Below are positions 32,001 through 39,893 of a stretch of 51,518 nt of DNA, piece after piece. Below the pieces are notes generated by a model. That model searched no databases. It saw only the letters and a list, made by a program, of their open reading frames with translations, and was not told the origin of the DNA. This DNA is from Microcaldota archaeon (GTDB taxonomy: Archaea > Micrarchaeota > Micrarchaeia > Micrarchaeales > CABMGC01), in NCBI GenBank assembly GCA_021789155.1, contig JAJYJW010000003.1, positions 1 through 51,518 on the forward strand. The letters are read 5' to 3'. Numbering within the stretch: position 1 is the stretch's first letter; each line of letters starts with the position of its first letter. A program made the translations under genes and the position numbers.

Positions 32001-33358
32001 CTACCCACCCTTATGGCTTTGGCTGCGCTTTGCCTTACGTTCTTTACCGAATTATCGAAGTTTCTTGCAAGCGCCTTGATATCCGCACATGCGCTTTCTA
32101 TGGTATGAATCCCGTTCGCAACGCTCATATCTGGCATCTTGAAGAGCGCAGGTACCAGTTCCCTCTTTGCTATCCCATTCTCTATGAGGATGTTCATTAC
32201 ATGTGGCCAATAGTTGTGCATTGACCTGCCGGACTTCGCCATATCTGGATACAGCAGAAGCGCTCCGGATATTTCTGCAGCGAGTTGCGGGGAGTTGCTG
32301 TTGTTGAGGAATTTTACGAACTCGTTGCGATTCTGGAACTCCTTCTGTTTCGGATCGAACGATAGCACGTATTCGTTAATCTTGTGGTAAGAATTCTCGA
32401 ATGTGTTCCTTACTGCTGTCAACTCGTTGAAAGACGACAGTGGAATGTCAACTACTGCATATTCCTTCCCAGTCATCACGCACGTTAGGGTTTTGTTGAC
32501 TGCGATATTCCATATCCTGTAGAAATCTGCTAACGTGTGTATGCTACCTGCTTCTACGGCATCTATCGCAAGATCCAAGTAATCCTGATAAGTTGGAACA
32601 TCCGTAAGCATCTTTGAAGTTAGTTCTGCCTGCTCTCTTAGTGATTCTAGGGAAACCTGGGCCTCCGGCTCATGTCTTACCGCTAACTTAAACGGATCCT
32701 CGTTTACCAATAGGGCGTTCATCTTTACCGAATTCACCCTAGGCGACTTTTCGAGGTTCTCCTCAAGCGATTCCAATGGAACTCCGAATTCCTTGAACTT
32801 CAGAACCTTGTTGAATGCGTAAAGCGCCGTTGGCAAGTAAATGTCGTCTGTTAGTTTATTCGAATCCAATATGGTTCTCAGTTCAAGCACTTCTCCATCT
32901 ATTGCCGTGGAAAACACCTGCGTTGCCTGCAAATCTCCGAGTCTCTGCAAAACGGTATTGCCTCTATGCGGACTATTCCATATCAATGTGCTATCTTCCA
33001 GGTTTAAGTTTCCAAGGTTTGTCCTTAGCTCGTTTGGGTACTTCTGCGAACTTTCAAGCGCTTCAACTCTTGACAATATCTCACGCAGAATCATGACTCG
33101 CTGTTTTCTGAGCAAAGCGTCAGAAGATGCTATATCATCGTTATTGGACAACGTCGAACGCTTTGAAATAACGTGAGAGTACATCGCCCTTGCGGAACTG
33201 TCTATCTGAGTAGTTATGGTCTTTCCGTTTGGATATGATATTGGGATTTTGTCTTTTTTCGCAGAATTGCTTTGCAGAACTTGCTTGTTATCAGGAGCGT
33301 TCCTACTAGGGGTTTTCTCGTCATTTTCCATAGAATCAACATTTACACTAGGTTTCAT
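31997..33358 (-). CDS. Hypothetical protein, first gene of the VanX-racemase operon
   Basis: About 453 residues from ATG 33358; GTG 33367 is in frame three codons earlier. I do not recognise the family. The first 65 residues are polar and probably disordered (MENDEKTPSRNAPDNKQV); the rest is mostly helical and soluble, with no signal peptide, membrane helix, P-loop or metal motif that I can see. A TATA-like element (GTATAAAAC on the minus strand, about 33384-33392) lies 30 nt upstream of ATG 33358. The stop overlaps the ATG of the VanX-like gene, so it is translated in step with the D-amino-acid enzymes and may be their partner. Confidence 0.78.
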   Translation of the reverse strand: MKPSVNVDSMENDEKTPSRNAPDNKQVLQSNSAKKDKIPISYPNGKTITTQIDSSARAMYSHVISKRSTLSNNDDIASSDALLRKQRVMILREILSRVEALESSQKYPNELRTNLGNLNLEDSTLIWNSPHRGNTVLQRLGDLQATQVFSTAIDGEVLELRTILDSNKLTDDIYLPTALYAFNKVLKFKEFGVPLESLEENLEKSPRVNSVKMNALLVNEDPFKLAVRHEPEAQVSLESLREQAELTSKMLTDVPTYQDYLDLAIDAVEAGSIHTLADFYRIWNIAVNKTLTCVMTGKEYAVVDIPLSSFNELTAVRNTFENSYHKINEYVLSFDPKQKEFQNRNEFVKFLNNSNSPQLAAEISGALLLYPDMAKSGRSMHNYWPHVMNILIENGIAKRELVPALFKMPDMSVANGIHTIESACADIKALARNFDNSVKNVRQSAAKAIRVGR

Positions 33359-33404
33359 AAGCACCACATCTTGTAAAAAAAGTTTTATACGCAGGATATG
33401 GTGC

Positions 33405-33512
33405 TTACGCGAGGTAAGTCCATATGATGCATATCATGTAGAACATGAAGAAATAGATCATGCTAACCTTCGCTACCATGCGCTTTGCAAAAGTAAGCAA
33501 TGAAGATTGCAC
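33405..33512 (-). CDS. Possible 35-residue single-TM protein
   Basis: A short frame from GTG 33512 to TAA 33405 encodes a basic start (QSSLLTFAKRMVAK) followed by a strongly hydrophobic helix (VSMIYFFMFYMICIIW) and a short end. A minus-strand TATA-like element (ATTTTTATATCATTC, about 33542-33556) lies upstream. The charge pattern suits a small inner-membrane peptide with its N-terminus in the cytoplasm. Support is only compositional, so it is a tentative call. Confidence 0.35.
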   Translation of the reverse strand: MQSSLLTFAKRMVAKVSMIYFFMFYMICIIWTYLA

Positions 33513-33583
33513 GTTTATACCTTGTTTAGTGGTTGTGAATTGAATGATATAAAAATCTTTTGTTCAACTTTAAAACAAAAGAC

Positions 33584-34765
33584 TCAGTCTCTTGCAGCGT
33601 GCAGCGTTATTTCCTCCCTGTTGTGGGGGAGCTTCTTCACGCTCACGGAATTGTATTTTCCTGAAAGTATCTCCTCCGCCTTTGACACGTGGCGCATAAC
33701 TGCCATATTCTGCAATTTAACCGTCAAAACCAGATCAGCACCGCTTTTCATAAAATTCGCCGACATGTCTGCAAGATGCGCCCCCTCGGTGGAAGAGCCG
33801 TTTATGTCTATCATGAGCATTCCGAATTTTCCAATAGCTTTTATTATATGCTGAAGCACATCGGGAATGTTGCTGGCACGCACGTGAATTATGTCAAAAT
33901 CTGAATATTTCAGTTCCGAGTCGAATGCCGCAAGAGTTATGTTATCGAAATTTTTAGTAGCATTGACAAGTGTCTGTTCGTCCGGATGTTCTGCCAAAAC
34001 GAGTATTTTCTTGCCATTAGAGAATTTATCGTAAAACAAAAGCCCATAGTCTATTGCTACTATCTTTGAACCCAGTTCAGACAAACAGTGCGTCCACCCA
34101 CCCGGGGCTGCGCCTATGTCAAGCACGTAGCCTGTTGGATTTATCCCAAAGAACTGCATCGCTTCGATAATCTTGTATTCTGCACGATTGATTGCAGCAT
34201 ATTTGCTTGCGTTAGCTTGCCTGAACCTATCCACATGATTCGATGGGCTTGATTCGCAGACGAATCCGATGTTCTTCGTAAGCGCGACCAATATCGTCCT
34301 TTTAGGGTTCTTCAATTCGGGTATTATCCCAAGGCTTTCCATATGCAACCCCAAAATCACCTCTATGTCCTTCGCCTTCTTTTCTGATACGAACCCAATC
34401 TTCTTGACTTCAATGCTGAACGAATGCGAATCTTCCTTCTTGATCACTTTTGCAATAGCCCCTTCTAACGAAGAATAATCATCTCCGTTAAGTTCTACTT
34501 GCGAGTGCAATTTTAGGATATTGTCAACGAATGAAAACTTCCTCGATACATCGCTCAGGTCTTTTTCGGCAATGGATGAGCTTCCGGAAAACATCCATGT
34601 TTCTATGTGGTGCGTTTGAAACGTGATGGAATTTGAAGGCAGTTTTGACAGTTCCTTCTTGGCGTAGTTTGCGAACCTTGTATCTGCTAATGCAACGTAA
34701 TGCAAACTATCAAAACCATAATCAGCTTGTTCCAATAAGTCGCCCATTTGATAAGATACGCTCAA
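33584..34765 (-). CDS. THUMP-FtsJ RNA 2'-O-methyltransferase (RlmM-like)
   Basis: 393 residues with a THUMP-like RNA-binding region (about 80-170) followed by an FtsJ-type Rossmann domain. The SAM motif is DIGAAPGGW at 216-224. The FtsJ catalytic tetrad K-D-K-E appears as K198, an Asp in the MIDINGSS strand (about 320), K350 (LTVK) and E385 (REEITLH). This matches the RlmM family of rRNA 2'-O-methyltransferases in layout; the RNA target is unknown. The frame opens with TTG 34765 near a TATA-like AATTAATT; ATG 34747 is an alternative start. Confidence 0.82.
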   Translation of the reverse strand: MSVSYQMGDLLEQADYGFDSLHYVALADTRFANYAKKELSKLPSNSITFQTHHIETWMFSGSSSIAEKDLSDVSRKFSFVDNILKLHSQVELNGDDYSSLEGAIAKVIKKEDSHSFSIEVKKIGFVSEKKAKDIEVILGLHMESLGIIPELKNPKRTILVALTKNIGFVCESSPSNHVDRFRQANASKYAAINRAEYKIIEAMQFFGINPTGYVLDIGAAPGGWTHCLSELGSKIVAIDYGLLFYDKFSNGKKILVLAEHPDEQTLVNATKNFDNITLAAFDSELKYSDFDIIHVRASNIPDVLQHIIKAIGKFGMLMIDINGSSTEGAHLADMSANFMKSGADLVLTVKLQNMAVMRHVSKAEEILSGKYNSVSVKKLPHNREEITLHAARD

Positions 34766-34796
34766 TAAAGCGCATTTGTACTCGAATTAATTTCGG

Positions 34797-35825
34797 TTAA
34801 GGGTCGTTAATACCTCTTCCTTTAGTAGTATCTTTTGGCACAAGCCCTATATCCTGCAATAACAGATTAAGCAGCAATTGGTCGTTTATGAATTCCGTAA
34901 GCGAGTTTGACGCAAAACCGAATTTCGCAATATTGCGCAAAGTGCCTTCCACGTTGAAATCGGCAACGGATTTTTCGTCGTTGGTAGAATCCTTGAAATA
35001 CTTGACGATATCTCTTGCAGCGGAAATTACGTTGTGTGCCCATTTGAAACCTGCAATATCTTTTTTCTCGAATTCTTCTAAATAAGATAGATTTTTATTT
35101 TCCTTAAAGCTTGTAAGCGGCGAAGAAGAATATTCTGCACTTGCACTCGCATCTTTCATCAATTCGGCATAGCTTCTTGTTTTTCCGGGGAGACCGCTCA
35201 TGTTTTCTCCCGCTTGCACGAATAATGCGAACGCGCCCATTGCAGCTTTTCCGGTATCAGACGTTTCTATGTGGCCTGAGGATTCTGAGCCTATATCCAA
35301 AATTGCTTCTTTTAGGGATCGATTTGAACTTTTAGAAAGTTCATGCATCATGAAAGTGCCGGCTTCCTTGAGATCGTTTTTGAAGATATAAGCGCCCTCT
35401 ATGAACTCTATGATCTTGGATAGGTTTTCTTGGCCTTTTGCCAATTCCTTATCCAAATCAGATAAAATGGCTAATTTTACAGGTTTCAAAGAGTTGCCGA
35501 AGTCGCTGCCGAAATAAACGGTTGTGTCCTTATCTGCGGTAATTACTTTATCGTTATAGAAAAATTTGCCGAAAGCATACGCGGTATCAGTGAAGCCCTG
35601 CGTTTTACCCTCCTTTTCCGCTTTCGCCCATAGATCGTGCTGAATTGGAGAGAACTCTCCCTTACTCAATACTCCATCATGTATTTTTGACTTTCCAAAA
35701 AACATGTTTTCCAATTCCTTAATGCTCTTAGTAAGAGCTCTATATTCGTCAGATTTGCTTAAGAAATCACTACCTGCTAACGTGGGTTCAAGGTTTTTCA
35801 CTTTATCTAATTTGACTTCGGACAT
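34797..35825 (-). CDS. Hypothetical helical protein, 342 residues
   Basis: I do not recognise this protein. From ATG 35825 (MSEVKLDKVKNLEPTL...) it is charged and mainly helical without membrane segments; a Gly/Ser-containing central part (ILDIGSESSGHIETSDTG) breaks two helical blocks. GTG 35834 is in frame three codons earlier and is nearer to the TATA element CTTATATAAG (35853-35862). It follows the ribosomal gene rpl24e by 59-69 nt in the same direction but has its own promoter, so it is probably independent of the translation operon. Confidence 0.75.
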   Translation of the reverse strand: MSEVKLDKVKNLEPTLAGSDFLSKSDEYRALTKSIKELENMFFGKSKIHDGVLSKGEFSPIQHDLWAKAEKEGKTQGFTDTAYAFGKFFYNDKVITADKDTTVYFGSDFGNSLKPVKLAILSDLDKELAKGQENLSKIIEFIEGAYIFKNDLKEAGTFMMHELSKSSNRSLKEAILDIGSESSGHIETSDTGKAAMGAFALFVQAGENMSGLPGKTRSYAELMKDASASAEYSSSPLTSFKENKNLSYLEEFEKKDIAGFKWAHNVISAARDIVKYFKDSTNDEKSVADFNVEGTLRNIAKFGFASNSLTEFINDQLLLNLLLQDIGLVPKDTTKGRGINDP

Positions 35826-35852
35826 TACTACCACATATCTTATGCGGTTTGT

Positions 35853-35862
35853 CTTATATAAG
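35853..35862 (-). promoter_or_regulatory. Palindromic TATA box of the 342-residue hypothetical gene
   Basis: CTTATATAAG is a perfect 10-bp palindrome 24-33 nt upstream of the candidate start codons at 35834 and 35825. It lies between that gene and rpl24e. Confidence 0.5.
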
Positions 35863-35893
35863 GATTAGTGTTTTTTGCAGAAGGCACGAAAAA

Positions 35894-36067
35894 TCATGCC
35901 TTGCTGCCGGTTCTTTCCTTTATTTCCTTCTTGTTTGGCTTCTTCTTGAAGTTGACATCGTACTTATAGCAGCGCTTCGAGCAGTAGTACTTAGTCGCGC
36001 CCATCTTTCTTACGTACATCATTCCCGTTCCTTTCTCTATTTCAGTTGTACAATATGAACACTTCAT
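35894..36067 (-). CDS. rpl24e: Ribosomal protein L24e
   Basis: 57 residues, beginning MKCSYCTTEIEKGTGMMYVR. The zinc ribbon is formed by C3 and C6 and by the two cysteines in KYYCSKRCYKY; the C-terminal part is basic (KKKPNKKEIKERTG). This is the archaeal/eukaryal large-subunit protein eL24, with a length typical for archaea. An AGGTGA ribosome site lies 5 nt before ATG 36067. It is the last gene of the L7Ae-S28e-L24e string, 4 nt after the S28e stop. Confidence 0.93.
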   Translation of the reverse strand: MKCSYCTTEIEKGTGMMYVRKMGATKYYCSKRCYKYDVNFKKKPNKKEIKERTGSKA

Positions 36068-36071
36068 GAGT

Positions 36072-36314
36072 TCACCTGCTCTTTATCTGCTTGGCCTCTC
36101 TCGTGGTTTCGTTCAATCTTACCTTGTCGTGAACCTTGAGTTTGCCTGCGATGTTGCGCTTTATTGCCCTTCCGGAATCCGGACCTTCCAGTACCTTGCA
36201 TAGTACCTGACGGACTTCTCCGTATATTCCGGTCCTTATAGGGGAAAGCTCCACTATCTCTGCCAAATACCCTGCGAACTTGGACTGATGTTGGTTTGGA
36301 GCGTTACCTGCCAT
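36072..36314 (-). CDS. rps28e: Ribosomal protein S28e
   Basis: 80 residues with the S28e OB-fold and the end motif LNETTREAKQIKSR, close to the family's highly conserved ESEREARR-type C-terminus. Internal GIYGEVRQVLCKVLEGPDSGR and RNIAGKLKVHDKV are typical. A small-subunit (eS28) protein near the mRNA exit. It starts 14 nt after the L7Ae stop with an AAGGT-like ribosome site. The order L7Ae-S28e-L24e is standard in archaea. Confidence 0.95.
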   Translation of the reverse strand: MAGNAPNQHQSKFAGYLAEIVELSPIRTGIYGEVRQVLCKVLEGPDSGRAIKRNIAGKLKVHDKVRLNETTREAKQIKSR

Positions 36315-36328
36315 TTACACTACCTTAG

Positions 36329-36814
36329 TTACTGCTCTGCTTCGGCTTCAGGTGCTTCTTCGGTCTTTGTCTCTTCCTGCTTAGCTTCCTTTGCCTTCTT
36401 TGGCTTCTCCGCCTTTGCAGGCTTTGCCTCTTCGCCCTTAGCTTCGCCCTTTGAAGCCTTTCCGGTTACCTTTGCTATTATGTCGCTTATTAAAGGAGCG
36501 GCTTCTCCGCCCTTCTCTATCGCAACCGCCGCGCATGACTTCAAGCCAGCCGCAGCACCGAGCTTCTCCTTCTCAGGAACAAAAACAAGAGCTATCTTTC
36601 TCTGTTCGCAAAGAGTTGGAACGTGCATTATGACCTCTTCAGGTTCGACGTCCTCAGCAACAACCACTATTGTCGGAAGGCCTCTTTCAATGCTCTTCGT
36701 AACCTCGTTAACGCCCTTTCTGACGTTACCGTTCTGCACCGCAAGCTTTACAGCTTCGTATGCCTTATCTGCTACTTCTTTTGGTACTTCAAATTTCACG
36801 TATGATTTCGCCAT
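36329..36814 (-). CDS. rpl7ae: Ribosomal protein L7Ae with low-complexity C-terminal extension
   Basis: 161 residues. The first 120 are a normal L7Ae kink-turn binding protein: GNVRKGVNEVTKSIERG, VVVAEDVEPEEVIMHVPTLCE and EKEKLGAAAGLKSCAAV. In archaea this protein serves the ribosome, box C/D and H/ACA RNPs and RNase P. The last 40 residues are an Ala/Lys/Glu-rich tail (PAKAEKPKKAKEAKQEE) that most archaeal L7Ae proteins lack. GAGGT precedes ATG 36814. The gene follows EF-2 by 75 nt in the same direction. Confidence 0.95.
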   Translation of the reverse strand: MAKSYVKFEVPKEVADKAYEAVKLAVQNGNVRKGVNEVTKSIERGLPTIVVVAEDVEPEEVIMHVPTLCEQRKIALVFVPEKEKLGAAAGLKSCAAVAIEKGGEAAPLISDIIAKVTGKASKGEAKGEEAKPAKAEKPKKAKEAKQEETKTEEAPEAEAEQ

Positions 36815-36888
36815 GTTATATACCTCGTTTCATAGGCTGAATTATAAAATAAGCCGCATTATTGTTTCATGCGGCAACATATATATAC

Positions 36889-39081
36889 TTAATCCAAGAA
36901 CTGCTCAGGCTTAGGAACTTCAGGAGGTATGCCCTTCCTTGTCCTTATGTCCCTTACTACCTTGTCTTGCAACTCCTTTGGCAACTTTTCAAAGCCAGCA
37001 TATTCTGGATACCATATTGCACGGCCCTTCGTTGCGCTTCTTATATCATTAGAGAATCCCTTTATGACTTCTGCCACAGGCATCTTCGCGATTATGGTTA
37101 CGCTCTCCCTTTCCTGCTGCACGTCGATTATCTGACCGCGCTTGCCCTGCAGCAAACTTATCACATCAGACATGTATTCCTGCGGTATCGACACTGTGAA
37201 CTTCTGCTTGGGCTCGAGAAGGTTGACTCCCGCTGCAAGCATACCTGCGTATATCGGCCTTCGCATTGCAGGAACTACCTGTGCAGGACCTCTGTGAACA
37301 GGATCTTCGTGTATCGTAGCGTCGATTATCGACACCTTTATGCCTTGGCACTTCTCCCTTGCAAGAGGCCCATCCCCTATTGCCTGTATGAACCCATCTA
37401 CCAGAAGCTCCATGACCTCGTTGAGATACTGAACTCCATGGGTTGCATCTATCAGCATGCTTGAATTGTATATGTATTCGAGACCCTTCGCCTGCTCTCT
37501 TGCCATTCCTGCCTTGACCAGATCTTCTACATACGCTTTGCCCTTTGGCTTTCCTTCCTTGAGGACTTCGTTGTCTATCAATTCAACGACTCCCTGCTCA
37601 AGCGGCTCGACGTTAATGTAGAATCTGTTGTGCTTGTTTGGCGACTTTCCTTCTATGTTCATCGCGCTCTTTTCAATCGTTTCCCTGTATACGACTATGG
37701 GCTCGCTCGTCTGGATAGGTATTCCGTATTCGTCCTTGAGCTTCGTTTCTATGACTTCGAGATGAAGCTCTCCCATTCCGCTGACGAGGTGCTCTCCGGT
37801 TTCCTGGTTTATCGCAACCTCTATTGTCTGGTCCTCTTTGGAAAGCTCCCTCAATGCGGTTACCAGCTTCATCGTGTCCCTTGGATCCTTTGTCTCTACT
37901 GCTTTCGTGACCACCGGCTTGGAATAGTGCTTTATCCTTTCGAAAGGCTCTATTGTTCCTTCGCTTACCGTGTCTCCTATGGATATGTCCTTAAGACCTA
38001 CAAGCGCGACTATGTTTCCCGCAGGTACTGAATCGATTATTACTCGTTCAGGACCCATGTAAAGTCCTACCTGCTGCACGCGTTGCGGCTCAGCCCTTCC
38101 GGATATGTTGAGTATAGTTCCCTTCTTCACCGTTCCCGAAAATACCCTTCCTATCGCAACTTCTCCGCTGTGCTGGTCATTGGTTATTCCGAATACAACT
38201 GCGTTTGCCTGTGCTGTCGGATTTACCTCGATCATCGCCTTTCCATCAGCGCTTGCCAAATCACCGTGCCACAAGTGAGGTATACGGTATGATTGGGCTT
38301 GCCTTGGATTTGGAAGGTGTTCTATGATCATTGACAATGTTGCTTCGTCTATCGGGGACATTTCCTGAAGCTTCTGCTCGTCTCCTGCAGCAGTCAGTGC
38401 GAAGATGTCCTTGAACGTTACCTTGTACCTGTCCATTATCCTCTTCGAGATTGCCCACTTCTTGTAAGCTGAACCTATGCAAACGCTTCCGTCTTCTACT
38501 GACACGTGCCATTTCCCCGCGAATTCCTCAGGCACATATGAATCGATCAGCTTGTTTACGCTGTTTATCAATATCAGCAATCTCTCGAACGTCTGCTCTG
38601 GAGTCAATCTTAATTCGTTGAGAAGTCTGTCCACCTTGTTGACGAAAAGAACCGGCTTCGCTTTCTCCTTGAGCGCTTGCCTCAATACAGTTTCTGTCTG
38701 GGGCATGATTCCTTCTACCGGATCAACAACCAGAACCACCCCGTCTACCGCACGCATTGACCTGGTTACGTGGCCTCCGAAGTCTACGTGACCTGGCGTG
38801 TCGATTAGGTTAATTATGAAATCGTGTTCATTGTACTGAAAAGCGAGAGATATGTTTGCGGATTTTATGGTCATTTTCCTGTCTTTCTCTATCTTTTCGT
38901 AGTTCGTCCACAGCGCTTCTGCTGCAGAGCTCTTCGAAATAATTCCCGCTTTCGCGAGCAACGAGTCAGTGAGAGTAGTCTTTCCGTGGTGGACGTGCGC
39001 TATGATCGCAACGTTCCTTACTCTTTCTATGTCGTTCATTATTCTTGCAACTTCTTCTGCTACGAATTCTTTTCTGACCAT
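36889..39081 (-). CDS. fusA: Translation elongation factor EF-2 with altered P-loop and switch I
   Basis: GTPase of 730 residues that drives ribosomal translocation; all five EF-2 domains are present. DTPGHVDF (G3) and NKVD (G4) are normal, and the diphthamide-loop histidine is kept in EDPVHRGPAQ near the C-terminus. Two positions are abnormal: the P-loop reads AHVHHGKTT, with H31 where EF-2/EF-G/EF-Tu have Asp, and switch I reads RKMTI, with K69 in place of the invariant Gly of RGITI, while the magnesium-binding Thr (T71) stays. I confirmed both from the codons at about 38984-38998 and 38866-38880. It sits directly after rps7 (12 nt) in a translation operon. Confidence 0.96.
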   Translation of the reverse strand: MVRKEFVAEEVARIMNDIERVRNVAIIAHVHHGKTTLTDSLLAKAGIISKSSAAEALWTNYEKIEKDRKMTIKSANISLAFQYNEHDFIINLIDTPGHVDFGGHVTRSMRAVDGVVLVVDPVEGIMPQTETVLRQALKEKAKPVLFVNKVDRLLNELRLTPEQTFERLLILINSVNKLIDSYVPEEFAGKWHVSVEDGSVCIGSAYKKWAISKRIMDRYKVTFKDIFALTAAGDEQKLQEMSPIDEATLSMIIEHLPNPRQAQSYRIPHLWHGDLASADGKAMIEVNPTAQANAVVFGITNDQHSGEVAIGRVFSGTVKKGTILNISGRAEPQRVQQVGLYMGPERVIIDSVPAGNIVALVGLKDISIGDTVSEGTIEPFERIKHYSKPVVTKAVETKDPRDTMKLVTALRELSKEDQTIEVAINQETGEHLVSGMGELHLEVIETKLKDEYGIPIQTSEPIVVYRETIEKSAMNIEGKSPNKHNRFYINVEPLEQGVVELIDNEVLKEGKPKGKAYVEDLVKAGMAREQAKGLEYIYNSSMLIDATHGVQYLNEVMELLVDGFIQAIGDGPLAREKCQGIKVSIIDATIHEDPVHRGPAQVVPAMRRPIYAGMLAAGVNLLEPKQKFTVSIPQEYMSDVISLLQGKRGQIIDVQQERESVTIIAKMPVAEVIKGFSNDIRSATKGRAIWYPEYAGFEKLPKELQDKVVRDIRTRKGIPPEVPKPEQFLD

Positions 39082-39093
39082 AAAACAACCTTA

Positions 39094-39882
39094 TTATCTT
39101 GCGCTTCTTGCCATACGCTCTGATTCAATGCGCTTCTTTATCACATAGCTGTTGGCATCGTTCTTAGCTGCAAGCATTATCTCGTTGGCTAGTGCATCAG
39201 CAAGAGACTTTCTGCTCTTGAAAGCACCGGTTATTGCAGCCAATGCGAGATTCTTCAGCGCTATGTTCAAGCGCCTTACGGAGCTCAGGTCTACTGCGAC
39301 GTTGTAAGCTATACCTCCGTATCTTACCCTTGTGGTGTCTTCTATAGGTGCGGCAAATTCCAGGGCGTCTACGAATACCTGTATTGGATTCTGCTCGGTT
39401 TGCTTATTTACTATTTCGAATGCTTTCTCTACCACTTTCATGATCTTGAGCTTCTTTCCCTGAAGCCTTCCTTCTGTTCTTATTACCTTACCTCCTATCT
39501 TCCTTCCCGTTCCTCCTCTCATCAGCTTGCTCATGAACCTTTCTATTATGTTTGTTGTCTCGTAGAAGTTAACCTTGTTCCTCCTTCCGAAGTTCATGGG
39601 ATAGCTCTTAGGGCTAAGGTTTATGTATGCTGCGAGGCTTTCGTCTTCTACGTTGACCTCGCTATAAGGATATTTGCCGAATAATGCAGCACCTGAATTT
39701 GATGCCTGCCTTGCTTCCTTCTTCGCCTTAGCCTGCTTCTTTTCCTTTGCCGGCTCTGCCTGCGCTTCCGTATTCTCTGCAGCATTCTGCTTCGTATCTT
39801 CAGCCTGCGCTTCTTGTATCTGCTTCTTTGCAGCGCGCTTTGGCTTCTTTTCCTGAGAATTCATAGATTCGTTCTCTGCCAT
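39094..39882 (-). CDS. rps7: Ribosomal protein S7 with charged N-terminal extension
   Basis: 262 residues from ATG 39882. The S7 domain begins about residue 75 and includes SPKSYPMNFGRRNKVNFYE, NIIERFMSKLMRGGTGRKIGGKV and the end RRLNIALKNLALAAITGAF...RIESERMARSAR, matching archaeal uS7. The first 65 residues are a Lys/Ala/Glu/Gln-rich low-complexity extension (KKPKRAAKKQIQEAQAEDTK), longer than in other archaea I know. GTG 39891 is in frame, but ATG 39882 is favoured. It is placed between S12 and EF-2 as in most archaea and bacteria. Confidence 0.95.
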   Translation of the reverse strand: MAENESMNSQEKKPKRAAKKQIQEAQAEDTKQNAAENTEAQAEPAKEKKQAKAKKEARQASNSGAALFGKYPYSEVNVEDESLAAYINLSPKSYPMNFGRRNKVNFYETTNIIERFMSKLMRGGTGRKIGGKVIRTEGRLQGKKLKIMKVVEKAFEIVNKQTEQNPIQVFVDALEFAAPIEDTTRVRYGGIAYNVAVDLSSVRRLNIALKNLALAAITGAFKSRKSLADALANEIMLAAKNDANSYVIKKRIESERMARSAR

Positions 39883-39893
39883 TTTAATCACGA

